DNA of 19,273 nt, taken from RGIG2041 sp045537695. Its GTDB lineage: Bacteria > Bacillota > Clostridia > UBA1381 > UMGS1253. Positions 7,431 to 16,163 of the stretch are shown piece after piece. Under the pieces are notes generated by a model, which saw only the letters and a list, made by a program, of their open reading frames with translations, was not told the DNA's origin and made no database searches. The stretch lies in the NCBI GenBank assembly GCA_045537695.1, contig JAZSQB010000013.1, forward strand, positions 1 through 19,273. Direction: 5' to 3'. Position 1 is the stretch's first letter; every line of letters starts with the position of its first letter. Made by a program: the position numbers and the translations under genes.

Positions 7431-9222
7431 CGAGCTTAAGCACAGACATAAACGCCTCCTGCGGCAGCTCTACGCTACCCACCTGGCGCATACGCTTTTT
7501 ACCTTCCTTCTGCTTTTCAAGCAGCTTCTTTTTACGGGTAATATCACCGCCGTAGCACTTGGCAAGCACGTCCTTACGCATTGCTTTAACGGTTTCACGC
7601 GCAATAATCTTGCCGCCGATTGCCGCCTGAATCGGCACCTCAAAGAGCTGACGCGGAATGGCTTCTTTCAGCTTTTCGGCAATTCTTCTGCCACGGGCAT
7701 ATGATTTTTCGCGGTGCACGATAAAGGAAAGCGCATCGACCATATCACCGTTTAAGAGCATATCGAGCTTCACCAAATCGGAACGCTGATAGCCATAAAG
7801 CTCGTAGTCAAACGATGCATAGCCGCGCGTACGCGATTTGAGCGCATCGAAAAAGTCATAGATAATTTCATTAAGCGGCATATCATAATGCAACGACACA
7901 CGATCAGCATCGATATACTGCATATCCTTATACACGCCGCGTCTGTCCTGACAAAGCTCCATAATGTTGCCGACATAATCCTTCGGCACCATAATATCCG
8001 CTTTCACCATCGGCTCTTCCATATACTCAATCTCCGCAGCCGGCGGCAGATTGGTCGGGTTGGAAATATCAAAATATTCGCCGTTGGTCTTTTTTACTTT
8101 ATACACAACGCTCGGCGCGGTCGTTACCAAATCGAGGTTATATTCACGCTCGAGTCTTTCCTGAATAATTTCCATATGCAAAAGTCCCAAGAAGCCGCAA
8201 CGGAAGCCAAAGCCGAGCGCTACGGAGGTTTCCGGCTCGAACACCAGAGATGCATCATTTAATTGCAGCTTCTGGAGCGCATCGTTTAAATCGTTATACT
8301 TTGCGCCGTCTGCCGGATAAATACCGCTAAACACCATCGGCTGTACATCACGATAGCCTGTAAGCGGCTCTTTTGCCGGGCGATCGGTCGTTGTAACGGT
8401 ATCGCCCACGCGCGCATCACGCATCGACTTGATGCTTGCCGCAATATAGCCAACCTCACCGGCGGAAAGGCTGTCTGCTTTCTGCATGCCGACCGGTTTT
8501 AAATAACCGACCTCAACCACCTCGTACTTTGCGCCGGTTGCCATCATCAAGATGGTCTGCCCCGCCTTGATTGTACCTTCCTTGATACGGACGTATACAA
8601 TAACGCCCTTGTAGCTGTCATAGTACGAGTCGAAAATAGGCGCCTGCAGCGGTGCACTCGCATCGCCCTGCGGCGGCGGTACACGCTTTACGATTTCTTC
8701 TAAAACAGCGGGGATGTTGATGTTGTTTTTTGCCGAAATCAGCGGCGCCTCCTGCGCCTCGATGCCGATAACGTCCTCAATTTCATTTTTCACCGCTTCC
8801 GGTCTTGCCGCAGGCAAATCAATTTTATTGATAACCGGTACAACCTCCAAATCGTGCTCAATGGCAAGATAGGTATTGGCAAGCGTCTGCGCCTCGATGC
8901 CCTGTGACGCATCCACGACTAAAATCGCACCCTCGCAGGCTGCAAGCGAGCGCGAAACCTCGTAGTTAAAGTCGACGTGTCCTGGTGTGTCAATTAAATT
9001 GAGCACATAGTCCTCCCCGTCGTTTGCGCGATACTTTAAACGCACGGCGCGCGCCTTAATCGTGATGCCGCGCTCACGCTCCAGCTCCATATTATCGAGG
9101 AGCTGACTTTCCATGTCGCGCTGCTCCACTTCGCCTGTGTTTTCCAAAAGGCGGTCCGCCAATGTGGACTTACCGTGGTCAATATGTGCAATAATAGAAA
9201 AATTTCGAATATTCTTTTGCAT
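7423..9222 (-). CDS. lepA: Elongation factor 4 (LepA), ribosome-associated GTPase
   Basis: LepA/EF4 is a translational GTPase acting on the ribosome, implicated in initiation, assembly and back-translocation. The 599-aa protein is full length. The G1 loop is 'AHIDHGKST' (12-20), the switch I motif 'RGIT' (51-54), G3 'DTPGH' (78-82) and G4 'NKID' (132-135). The LepA-specific C-terminal domain carries 'YGGDITRKKKLLEKQKEGKK'. The ATG at 9222 is preceded by AAAGGATTGG and by a good promoter about 40 bases upstream. It heads the lepA-hemW-DUF559 operon. Confidence 0.97.
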   Translation of the reverse strand: MQKNIRNFSIIAHIDHGKSTLADRLLENTGEVEQRDMESQLLDNMELERERGITIKARAVRLKYRANDGEDYVLNLIDTPGHVDFNYEVSRSLAACEGAILVVDASQGIEAQTLANTYLAIEHDLEVVPVINKIDLPAARPEAVKNEIEDVIGIEAQEAPLISAKNNINIPAVLEEIVKRVPPPQGDASAPLQAPIFDSYYDSYKGVIVYVRIKEGTIKAGQTILMMATGAKYEVVEVGYLKPVGMQKADSLSAGEVGYIAASIKSMRDARVGDTVTTTDRPAKEPLTGYRDVQPMVFSGIYPADGAKYNDLNDALQKLQLNDASLVFEPETSVALGFGFRCGFLGLLHMEIIQERLEREYNLDLVTTAPSVVYKVKKTNGEYFDISNPTNLPPAAEIEYMEEPMVKADIMVPKDYVGNIMELCQDRRGVYKDMQYIDADRVSLHYDMPLNEIIYDFFDALKSRTRGYASFDYELYGYQRSDLVKLDMLLNGDMVDALSFIVHREKSYARGRRIAEKLKEAIPRQLFEVPIQAAIGGKIIARETVKAMRKDVLAKCYGGDITRKKKLLEKQKEGKKRMRQVGSVELPQEAFMSVLKLDE

Positions 9223-9263
9223 ATACTTTATCCAATCCTTTTTAATGCATAGTTTGATATTTT

Positions 9264-9292
9264 ATTTTACCACAGTTTTGCGGATTTGTCAC
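9264..9292 (-). promoter_or_regulatory. Sigma-A-type promoter of lepA operon
   Basis: On the minus strand GTGACA (9292-9287), a 17-base spacer and TAAAAT (9269-9264), with an extended -10 TG one base upstream, lead into lepA. It is divergent from the promoter of the membrane protein gene. Confidence 0.7.
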
Positions 9293-9337
9293 CTGTTTTT
9301 TTCGCACGGCGTAAAATCGACAAAATATTGTTTTTAG

Positions 9338-9366
9338 TTGAATTCCAAATCCCTTTATAGTATAAT
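9338..9366 (+). promoter_or_regulatory. Sigma-A-type promoter of membrane protein gene
   Basis: TTGAAT (9338-9343), 17 bases, then a perfect TATAAT (9361-9366), 34 bases before the ATG at 9401. Confidence 0.75.
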
Positions 9367-9400
9367 ATATAAAAATTATATGTAAGAAGGACAGTAGCAA

Positions 9401-10144
9401 ATGCAACAGAAACAACCCCTGATTTCCAAAACAAGAAGCATCTATTTTCTACGATTGTTCGGCAGAATTATTGTATTTCTCCTTGCCGTTTTGCTGTACA
9501 TATTTGACAAAGAACAGTTCAGCATCGCCGACGATTGGAATTTCTTTCAGAAATTTTCACCGTTGCATCTTTTGTGGTTGATATGGATGTGGGATATGGT
9601 TTTGCAGCTTATACCCGTAAAAGCCCATATTTCCATCGGCTCGCAAAAGGTGTTTGAATCGTTATTTCGCCCCATTAAAGAGAAAATCAACTATAAAAAT
9701 TTAAAGCAGTATATCAAAGACACAACCACAGCGGCGTACAAGGTGATGGTTCTATGGATTCTGCTCACCGTCGCTACCAGTACATTGCATTTAACCGGCA
9801 TCATCGACACCGGCATAATGATTTTACTGTCCACCTGCTTTTACGTGTGTGATTTAATATGCGTCCTGATCTGGTGCCCGTTCCGGCTGATTATGAAAAA
9901 CAAATGCTGCACCACCTGCAGAATATTTAACTGGGACCATTTGATGATGTTTTTGCCCATCGTCGCCGTCAACAGCTTTTTCTCCTGGTCGCTCGTTCTG
10001 ATTGCATTTTTCATATGGCTTGTTTGGGAAATCTGCGTGTTTACCTACCCCGAACGTTTCTGGGAAAACAGCAATATGGCGCTCCGCTGCTCGGAGTGCA
10101 CGGATAAGCTTTGTACGCAGTATTGCAGGAAATTACGGAAATAG
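9401..10144 (+). CDS. Cysteine-rich multi-pass membrane protein, function unknown
   Basis: I do not recognise a characterised family. The 247-aa product has about six hydrophobic segments (near 21-37, 55-72, 113-130, 135-160, 183-198 and 199-216). Two cysteine clusters stand out: 'KCCTTCRIFNWDHLMMF' in the loop before the fifth segment (Cys169, 170, 173), and the C-terminal tail Cys230, 233, 238 and 242 (C-X2-C-X4-C-X3-C). The spacing suggests metal or Fe-S binding, which is inference. It is a single gene with its own strong promoter, AGAAGG ribosome site and ATG at 9401, between the divergent lepA operon and the convergent SLH gene. No clear terminator is seen in the 96 bases after it. Confidence 0.8.
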   Translation: MQQKQPLISKTRSIYFLRLFGRIIVFLLAVLLYIFDKEQFSIADDWNFFQKFSPLHLLWLIWMWDMVLQLIPVKAHISIGSQKVFESLFRPIKEKINYKNLKQYIKDTTTAAYKVMVLWILLTVATSTLHLTGIIDTGIMILLSTCFYVCDLICVLIWCPFRLIMKNKCCTTCRIFNWDHLMMFLPIVAVNSFFSWSLVLIAFFIWLVWEICVFTYPERFWENSNMALRCSECTDKLCTQYCRKLRK

Positions 10145-10240
10145 TAAAATAAGAAAGTCTCCCATCTTTTGCTATGGTTGCTTTGTTTTTGTACCACCTT
10201 TTTAATCTATCATATTAGATGATTTCCTCGTTATCAAGGT

Positions 10241-12094
10241 TTAGTTTGTTCGTAAGATAATAATTCGCACACGACCACCAGACGAAACCGATTTGTCCAT
10301 ATAAGCATACGCTGTATATTCTTCAGCCATTTCAGCCAATTCATCAACCGTTATCATACTGTATACATAACCATAGGATGAATTTTTTACGTAAATTTGC
10401 ACCTTATCAGACATAATATATTTGTTATTGTTCATAGTGATTGTAGAGCCACTGACATCTGTAATTTTTGTTGCTTTAATCCGAGAAAGAGGTGTTATTG
10501 ATGTTATTTCGCGTCCGTCCCCCTTGATTTTAACTGCCTGACCTGTAGAAACACCGAATGTTTTACGGTTTGTGCTCAATGAACCTTCCGTTCCGTTCAC
10601 TATATATTCGTAATTTCCTGACACTTGTCTGTCGTCACTAGTGTTTTTAGCATAAGTTATAACTCCATATGTGTGGGTATCGCCGGTCACATCTTTAAGT
10701 ATCAACGCATCAATATTGCCAACAGAATTTTTTGAGACATACAAAATGTCACTTTTTGATAATTTGATTCCGTTTAGTCTTTGCGGATAAACAGATGCTA
10801 CAGTTGCTGTTTCATATGATTCGGTTGTTGAAGATTCAATAATTTTAACATCAGAGGCAAGCGTGTGAGAGCCTAATGAGCCAACACCTGAATCCCACGC
10901 AAACTTTCCTGATATATTATGATTCTGCGTAATAGAGCTGATTGTTGCAAGACCGTCGGTAAGCTTTACCGTAACAGCTCTGTTAAGATACGATTCATAG
11001 TTCCTCTCTGTAATGTATTCGCATACTTCGCCCGTTGGAAGAACTACTCTAATGTAAGGCTTCGTTACTGTAGTACCGGAAACTGTTGTATCCTTGGTTC
11101 CTACAGCAGACAAAAATCCTGTTACTTTTGTATCATCCGTTAGATTGGTTGCAACACCGGCAACATCTCCTGATTTGCCTAATAACAAGGTAACTGTATC
11201 ACCATAATTAAGATTTCCGCTTGATGAAAGCTTAGAATATGCGTCATCACCTTCAATATTATAGGTGATACCTGATACTGTTACAGAAACCGGTGCATCC
11301 TTATTGGGTGTAGCACTTTCATAAATACCGGTTACCTTCTTTGAATACACTAGAGCCTTGTTATATTCCACCATATAATATGCTATATCATTTGTTCTTA
11401 CTTCCGATATTGATGCACTCACTCCATCGCGGACAACCTTGACAGATGAATCTGCACCAAGTTCTTCATACCAGTCAGATGATGTAACTGTAATAGGTCC
11501 TATAGTCCTCTCAAAAACAGTTACATATGCTTCCTGGGAGCCTTTTGATTTGGCATTAAGCGTGTTATAAACCATTTTAGAAATATCACGTCGGGTAAGC
11601 TCCTGACCAACAGATTTTGTAACGCCGTCAAGCATTCCAAGTTTTTTTGCCATATCAATCTGGTCGTAGGGCCAGTCATCGCCTATATCTTCGTCAGTAT
11701 ACTCCAGAACACGTAGAAGCATTGTTATAGCTTCTTCATAGGTCACTGTATTATCCGGTCGGAAGGTTGCGTCAAAATAGCCCTTAAATAATCCATATTT
11801 AATTCCTACTGTTACGTAAGGTGCAGCCCAGTGCTCTGCAGTTACATCTTTAAATGGCGAGCGTTTATTGCTCTCGTTAACAGAATCACGGTATTTTGAA
11901 GCCGCAACAACTATTTTAGCACATTCCGCACGGGAAACTCTGTCTCCATATCTCATGTTTCCGTTTGGGTCGCCCTGCATGATAGACAAATCAGACAAAC
12001 GCTCTGCCTCGTAGCTTGAAGATGCAAAAACATTTGTTGCAAGTGTTGAAAATATCATCAGGGCTGAAATCAGTAAAGTCAATATTTTTTTCAT
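10241..12094 (-). CDS. S-layer homology (SLH) domain surface protein
   Basis: This 617-aa exported protein probably attaches to the cell wall. Residues 1-24 form a signal peptide (KK, hydrophobic core, cleavage near 'VFA-SSS'). Three SLH repeats follow: about 27-72, 81-131 ('FKDVTAEHWAAPYV...FRPDNTVTYEEAITMLLRVL') and 138-180 ('ELTRRDISKMVYNTL'). SLH domains usually bind pyruvylated secondary wall polymers. The remaining ~430 residues are Ser/Thr/Val-rich with beta-strand character and no motif I recognise. The ATG at 12094 follows GAGGAG. It begins 23 bases after the permease stop, so it is probably the last gene of the adaptor-ATPase-permease operon. That links it to the exporter, either as cargo or as a wall-anchored partner. 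Confidence 0.88.
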   Translation of the reverse strand: MKKILTLLISALMIFSTLATNVFASSSYEAERLSDLSIMQGDPNGNMRYGDRVSRAECAKIVVAASKYRDSVNESNKRSPFKDVTAEHWAAPYVTVGIKYGLFKGYFDATFRPDNTVTYEEAITMLLRVLEYTDEDIGDDWPYDQIDMAKKLGMLDGVTKSVGQELTRRDISKMVYNTLNAKSKGSQEAYVTVFERTIGPITVTSSDWYEELGADSSVKVVRDGVSASISEVRTNDIAYYMVEYNKALVYSKKVTGIYESATPNKDAPVSVTVSGITYNIEGDDAYSKLSSSGNLNYGDTVTLLLGKSGDVAGVATNLTDDTKVTGFLSAVGTKDTTVSGTTVTKPYIRVVLPTGEVCEYITERNYESYLNRAVTVKLTDGLATISSITQNHNISGKFAWDSGVGSLGSHTLASDVKIIESSTTESYETATVASVYPQRLNGIKLSKSDILYVSKNSVGNIDALILKDVTGDTHTYGVITYAKNTSDDRQVSGNYEYIVNGTEGSLSTNRKTFGVSTGQAVKIKGDGREITSITPLSRIKATKITDVSGSTITMNNNKYIMSDKVQIYVKNSSYGYVYSMITVDELAEMAEEYTAYAYMDKSVSSGGRVRIIILRTN

Positions 12095-12117
12095 TAAACA
12101 AATTCTCCTCTCATCAA

Positions 12118-13299
12118 TTATTCAAAGCGCAGTGCGTCAATAGGATTCAGATTAGCTGCATTTTTTGCAGGTAAAAATCCAAATATTATACCTATAGCAA
12201 CAGACACCGAAAACGCAAGAGTAACCGCAAACAGAGACGGAACAATGGTAATATCTAAAAGTTTACCGGCAGCAAAAGAAACCAGTGCTCCAAATAGTAT
12301 TCCTAATATTCCTCCCACACCGCTGATAGTGGCAGCCTCCACCACGAATTGAGAAAGAATATTTTTCTTTTTCGCACCTAAGGATTTTCTTATACCGATT
12401 TCTTTGGTGCGTTCTGTTACAGTAACAAGCATAATATTCATAATACCGATGCCACCGACCAAAAGAGAAATACCTGCAATACAAACAAGCGCCGCTTTCA
12501 TTGTTCCTATAATCTTGTTGAGTTCTTCCAATATTTCCTGAGTTGCAATAATATTATAAAAATCATCGCTTCCTAAAATTTTAGTAAGCCTGTTTTCTAA
12601 AATTGCTTTAGCTTCATCTAACCTGTTTGCATCAGTTAATGTGACAGTATACGAAGATATAAATCTGTTTTGTGACATTTTAGAAGCAATAGTGTACGGT
12701 ATATAAACACACTGATCAGAGGAGTTTTCAGAAGAGTCAGCTTGCTCCTCTAAAACACCTATAATAGTAAAAGGTTCACCGTTGATTTTTAAAATCTCAC
12801 CAAGAGCCTTGCCTCTACCAAACAATTCCTGTTCGTAATATGTACCTATAACACATACTTTAAGTTGTTTTTCAATGTCTATAAATTGCAAAAATCTTCC
12901 TTGTTCAGTCTCCAATTGATTTATTCTGTCATATGTCTCATCCACACCAGAAACTGAAGCTGATTCGCTATCAGATGAATTTTTAGTTTTGATTGTAGCC
13001 ATTAATGATACATTTGGAGTACAATATGTAAACAATTCAGGATTTTCATCAATAATTTCGTACATATCGTCAGGTTCAATATAACGTGTGCTGCCTCTGG
13101 AAGTCATTGAAACAGTAACATTATTCATACCAAAACCTTCAAATGCATCGGTTACTTGCCCTGTAATACCATCCATGATGCTGACAAGAATTATAACAGC
13201 ACCGACACCGATTATGATACCAAGCATAGTAAGAAGAGAACGAAGCTTGTTTGACATTATACTTCCAAAGGCAAGCTGAACTGTTTTTGTGAATTTCAT
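12118..13299 (-). CDS. ABC transporter permease, MacB/FtsX type
   Basis: This 393-aa protein has the MacB layout: one N-terminal membrane helix (about 22-44, 'LLTMLGIIIGVGAVIILVSI'), a large extracytoplasmic domain (about 45-270), then three C-terminal helices of the FtsX domain. 'TERTKEIGIRKSLGAKKKNI' lies between the second and third helices and is the expected coupling-loop motif. The end 'NAANLNPIDALRFE' is also characteristic. MacB-type systems are mechanotransmitters that drive extrusion of peptides, antibiotics or lipoproteins without the substrate crossing the membrane domain. The ATG overlaps the ATPase stop by four bases (ATGA). It is part of a tripartite-like Gram-positive system with the adaptor upstream. 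Confidence 0.92.
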   Translation of the reverse strand: MKFTKTVQLAFGSIMSNKLRSLLTMLGIIIGVGAVIILVSIMDGITGQVTDAFEGFGMNNVTVSMTSRGSTRYIEPDDMYEIIDENPELFTYCTPNVSLMATIKTKNSSDSESASVSGVDETYDRINQLETEQGRFLQFIDIEKQLKVCVIGTYYEQELFGRGKALGEILKINGEPFTIIGVLEEQADSSENSSDQCVYIPYTIASKMSQNRFISSYTVTLTDANRLDEAKAILENRLTKILGSDDFYNIIATQEILEELNKIIGTMKAALVCIAGISLLVGGIGIMNIMLVTVTERTKEIGIRKSLGAKKKNILSQFVVEAATISGVGGILGILFGALVSFAAGKLLDITIVPSLFAVTLAFSVSVAIGIIFGFLPAKNAANLNPIDALRFE

Positions 13300-14039
13300 A
13301 TAGTTCCCTCCCTCTGCATTAGTACTGTGGAGCGAATAATAGAGTCTTCTGATGGAATTCCGTCATATATTATTTTCCCGTCATGTATTCGTATTACACG
13401 TTTTGCTTTTGCCGCAATAGAGTTATCGTGAGTAATAAGAATTATGGTATTCCCGAGCGTATTTAAATTTATTAGAAATTCTATTACCTCTGCACTGGTT
13501 TTAGAGTCTAAGGCTCCTGTAGGTTCATCTGCTAAAATTACTGAAGGTGAACCGGCTAAAGCTCGTGCAATGGATGCACGTTGTTGCTGACCTCCCGATA
13601 ATTGTGATGGTTTATGATGATATTTATCGTCTATACCGACACGTTTTAACGCCTCCATCGCACGTTCTGTTTGTTCGGATTCTTTAAGCCCTTTATACAT
13701 AAGCGGGAGCTTCACATTTTCTAAAATATTTAATTTAGGGAGGAGATTATATTGCTGGAAAATGAAGCCTAATGTTTTATTTCTGATTTCCGATTGTTCG
13801 TCATCAGTTAATTCACTTACATCTTCTCCGTTTAACAGATATGTCCCTTCTGTCGGAATATCAAGACAACCGATTATATTCATACAGGTTGACTTACCAC
13901 TGCCCGATTGACCGATGATTGCAACAAATTCGCCTTCAAACACCGAAAAAGAAACTCCGTCAAGTGCACGCACTTCAGAATCGCCCATTTTATAAATTTT
14001 ATATATATTTTGAAATTCTACTAAAGGTTTCTTATCCAT
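13296..14039 (-). CDS. ABC transporter ATP-binding protein, MacB/LolD type
   Basis: This 247-aa nucleotide-binding subunit powers the MacB-like permease. Motifs are intact: Walker A 'GQSGSGKST' (43-51), Q-loop 'FQQYNLLP' (94-101), signature 'LSGGQQQR' (147-154), Walker B 'VILADEP' (167-173) with 'TGALDSKT' D-loop, and H-loop 'ITHD' (202-205). The residue pattern is that of the MacB/LolD/FtsE group. AAAGGAGG precedes the ATG at 14039, and the gene starts 11 bases after the adaptor stop. Confidence 0.95.
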   Translation of the reverse strand: MDKKPLVEFQNIYKIYKMGDSEVRALDGVSFSVFEGEFVAIIGQSGSGKSTCMNIIGCLDIPTEGTYLLNGEDVSELTDDEQSEIRNKTLGFIFQQYNLLPKLNILENVKLPLMYKGLKESEQTERAMEALKRVGIDDKYHHKPSQLSGGQQQRASIARALAGSPSVILADEPTGALDSKTSAEVIEFLINLNTLGNTIILITHDNSIAAKAKRVIRIHDGKIIYDGIPSEDSIIRSTVLMQREGTI

Positions 14040-14050
14040 GATTTCCTCCT

Positions 14051-15775
14051 TTAGCGCATGCCACCATGCATTCCGCTACTCGGCATAGCTCTGCCATTTG
14101 GCATTCCGCCGCCTGGCATAACTCCGCCCCCCTGCATATCACTCATCATTTTCTTTCTTTGTTCTATTATAGAAAGCTCCGGAGAAGAGGTTGCTGGAGT
14201 ATAGACTGTATCGCCTTCATTTAATCCTGATTTAATTTCTATGTATTCATTGTTGTAAACGCCTGTTTCAATCTTGACGGATTTATAGCCTTCAGGCGCC
14301 TTATCGGCATCTTCTGTCTTTTCCCCTTTAATATAAACAATGTTGCCGCGATTTACGGCAGCGAGAGGTATCGCAAGAATATCTTCTGCCTGAGAAGTTA
14401 TAATTTCAACATCGATGTTCATTCCCGGAAGCAAATCCTCGTCAAAATCAGTAATGACAATTGTAACAGGATATGAGGTTACGCCGTTTAATGTTGTTCC
14501 GTTTATAGATATACTTTGCACTTCGCCGTGATAGACTTTTCCGTCAACTGCATCGGATGTGATGATAACACTTTGACCCACCGCTACGTTTTTAATATCC
14601 AGTTCATCTACAGCAAGTTCACATTCCAAACCGGACATATCGTAAATTACTGCCATCTCGGTAGACATATTTGTATTATCAAGTTTGTCTCCTGCTTTTA
14701 TATTTTTTGTAACAACCGTTCCTGAAATAGGTGCTGTGATTGTGTAGTCCTCAAGTTTGTCCATTGCATTTTGACGGGATAAAGCTGACGAACGCAAGGA
14801 TAGGGATGACGATGTGAGATTGTCAGACACGGAATCAGAATCAATATGAACAATGGCGGTACCTGATGAAACTTTCGAACCTTCTAAAATATACACTTTA
14901 TCAATTTCGCCGGTCGTTTCCGCTGTAATTGTTTTAGATGAGGCGTACTCAAATGTTCCTCTATCACTGCTGCAAATATTACCAATCTTTGCTGTTGCAG
15001 TCTCTGTTTTGGTTAAGGCTCCCGGATTCGAAACCTTTATTTTAACTGTGCGCACTATCATATTCCCTGTAGTAGCGTAACCGGAAGAAGCAACTCCAAT
15101 TACTGTTCCGTTTAAAATTTCGCCATTTGATGAAATTCTCACTGTAGCACTATCGCCTTGAAAAATGTTTTGTGCATCTGCATCATTGAAGGGAACTGTG
15201 AGAGTAAGTGTCGAATCGTCATATATATCCGCAATTTTCGCTCCAACCGATATTGAATCTCCTACTTTTACATAGAGATTTCTCACTGTTCCGGAAAATG
15301 GAGCTTTTATTGTTAAATCATTGTAATTCTTCTGTGCATTGTCATAATCCATTTGTGAACGTTGATAGGAAATATCAGCATTTTCAATTGAGTTTTGCGC
15401 GTCGGAGGAGTCTATTTGATAGAGTATATCTCCTTCGGTTACAATATCTCCCTGTTCGAAATTCGCTGAAATAATATTTCCGGAAACAAGAGCTGTGATA
15501 GAGTATTGATCCTTGGGGTTTACTACTGAAGAACCTGTGATTGTTGATGTTATATCACGTCTCTCAACTTTACTTTCTGTTCCTGCAACAGACAAGTCGT
15601 TTTTGTTTTTTCCGCTGGACACTCCCAAAGCAATGACAGCAAGTATCGCTACTGCACATACAATAATTATGATTTTCTTCTTTGAATACCCCTTGAAATT
15701 TTTAGGGGAAGATACCACTTTTTTCGGTAACTCTTTAAGTGTAGATATTGAATTATTCAATTTTTTTGTTTTCAT
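14051..15775 (-). CDS. Membrane-anchored efflux adaptor (MacA/HlyD-like) with duplicated lipoyl modules
   Basis: This 574-aa adaptor has one N-terminal anchor (about 34-52) and an extracytoplasmic body. It is longer than usual MacA-like adaptors (about 370-450 aa) because the lipoyl/barrel-sandwich hairpin occurs twice. The first pair is at about 95-122 and 156-184 ('IKAPFSGTV'). The second is at about 285-312 and 346-379 ('ITAPISGTV'), with short alpha-hairpin stretches between the halves. A beta-barrel and membrane-proximal region follow (about 380-530). The C-terminal ~30 residues are Met/Gly/Pro-rich ('GGGVMPGGGMPNGRAMP'). AAAGGAA precedes the ATG at 15775. It is the first gene of the exporter operon. 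Such adaptors in Gram-positives pair with MacB-like permeases, but the substrate is unknown. Confidence 0.88.
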   Translation of the reverse strand: MKTKKLNNSISTLKELPKKVVSSPKNFKGYSKKKIIIIVCAVAILAVIALGVSSGKNKNDLSVAGTESKVERRDITSTITGSSVVNPKDQYSITALVSGNIISANFEQGDIVTEGDILYQIDSSDAQNSIENADISYQRSQMDYDNAQKNYNDLTIKAPFSGTVRNLYVKVGDSISVGAKIADIYDDSTLTLTVPFNDADAQNIFQGDSATVRISSNGEILNGTVIGVASSGYATTGNMIVRTVKIKVSNPGALTKTETATAKIGNICSSDRGTFEYASSKTITAETTGEIDKVYILEGSKVSSGTAIVHIDSDSVSDNLTSSSLSLRSSALSRQNAMDKLEDYTITAPISGTVVTKNIKAGDKLDNTNMSTEMAVIYDMSGLECELAVDELDIKNVAVGQSVIITSDAVDGKVYHGEVQSISINGTTLNGVTSYPVTIVITDFDEDLLPGMNIDVEIITSQAEDILAIPLAAVNRGNIVYIKGEKTEDADKAPEGYKSVKIETGVYNNEYIEIKSGLNEGDTVYTPATSSPELSIIEQRKKMMSDMQGGGVMPGGGMPNGRAMPSSGMHGGMR

Positions 15776-15980
15776 TGTATATTCCTTTCGTTTTATTAAA
15801 TGAAATAATAGGTTTGCATTTTAACCATTTATATTTTGGATCGAGGGATACCAACATTAATCAGATCGACCTTACGCAAAACCCCTCCTTTTATTTCTAT
15901 GTCATAATAGCAGACGAAAATAAACTGAAAATAAACAAAATGAAATTATCTTCAATTTGGAAAAAATTTTTTACCTTTAA
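15776..15980 (-). other. Long leader of exporter operon
   Basis: About 200 transcribed bases separate the likely promoter from the adaptor ATG. The leader holds a strong GGAGGGG (15888-15882) not used by any annotated gene; a TTG just after it would give only 16 codons. A separate 34-codon frame from an ATG at 15857 overlaps the adaptor start and ends at 15753. CCCTC downstream of GGAGGGG could pair with it. No known riboswitch class is recognised. Confidence 0.3.
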
Positions 15981-16010
15981 ATTATAACGCAGGAAGCGGT
16001 CTTTTAACAA
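15981..16010 (-). promoter_or_regulatory. Probable promoter of adaptor-ATPase-permease-SLH operon
   Basis: On the minus strand TTGTTA (16010-16005), an 18-base spacer and a perfect TATAAT (15986-15981). It is the best promoter in the A+T-rich gap upstream of the adaptor gene. Confidence 0.6.
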
Positions 16011-16083
16011 GAGGTTATTTGACATATTCATAAAATATTCATTTCTTTAGTTTCAGTTTATATAAACAATTAGTAATTGAAAG

Positions 16084-16121
16084 ACCCGGCGTGGTCCGCA
16101 TCATCGAGAGGCGTGCCGGGT
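16084..16121. repeat. Inverted repeat ACCCGGC/GCCGGGT
   Basis: A perfect 7-bp stem (16084-16090 with 16115-16121), extendable by G-U pairs, closes a 24-base loop. It lies between the exporter operon promoter and the terminator of the phage genes. It is GC-rich in an A+T-rich setting. It may be a terminator or a boundary remnant of the mobile region; nothing decides between them. Confidence 0.4.
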
Positions 16122-16134
16122 ACGTTATGGTACG

Positions 16135-16163
16135 AAAAAAGCACCTACGAAATGTAAGTGCTT
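16135..16163 (-). terminator. Intrinsic terminator after phage-derived genes
   Basis: On the minus strand a 10-position stem (16163-16154 with 16148-16139, one mismatch, 5-base loop) runs into TTTTTT. It overlaps the stop codon of the 50-aa gene and would end the terminase transcript. Confidence 0.75.

Noticed and set aside
10145..10240. Bidirectional terminator between convergent genes
   Set aside because: Only a weak 5-bp stem (ATCTA/TAGAT) is visible, without a convincing GC stem and T-run.
16084..16140. Left attachment site of the prophage remnant
   Set aside because: The GC-rich inverted repeat shares no meaningful match with the tRNA-Pro core, so the left prophage boundary could not be placed.
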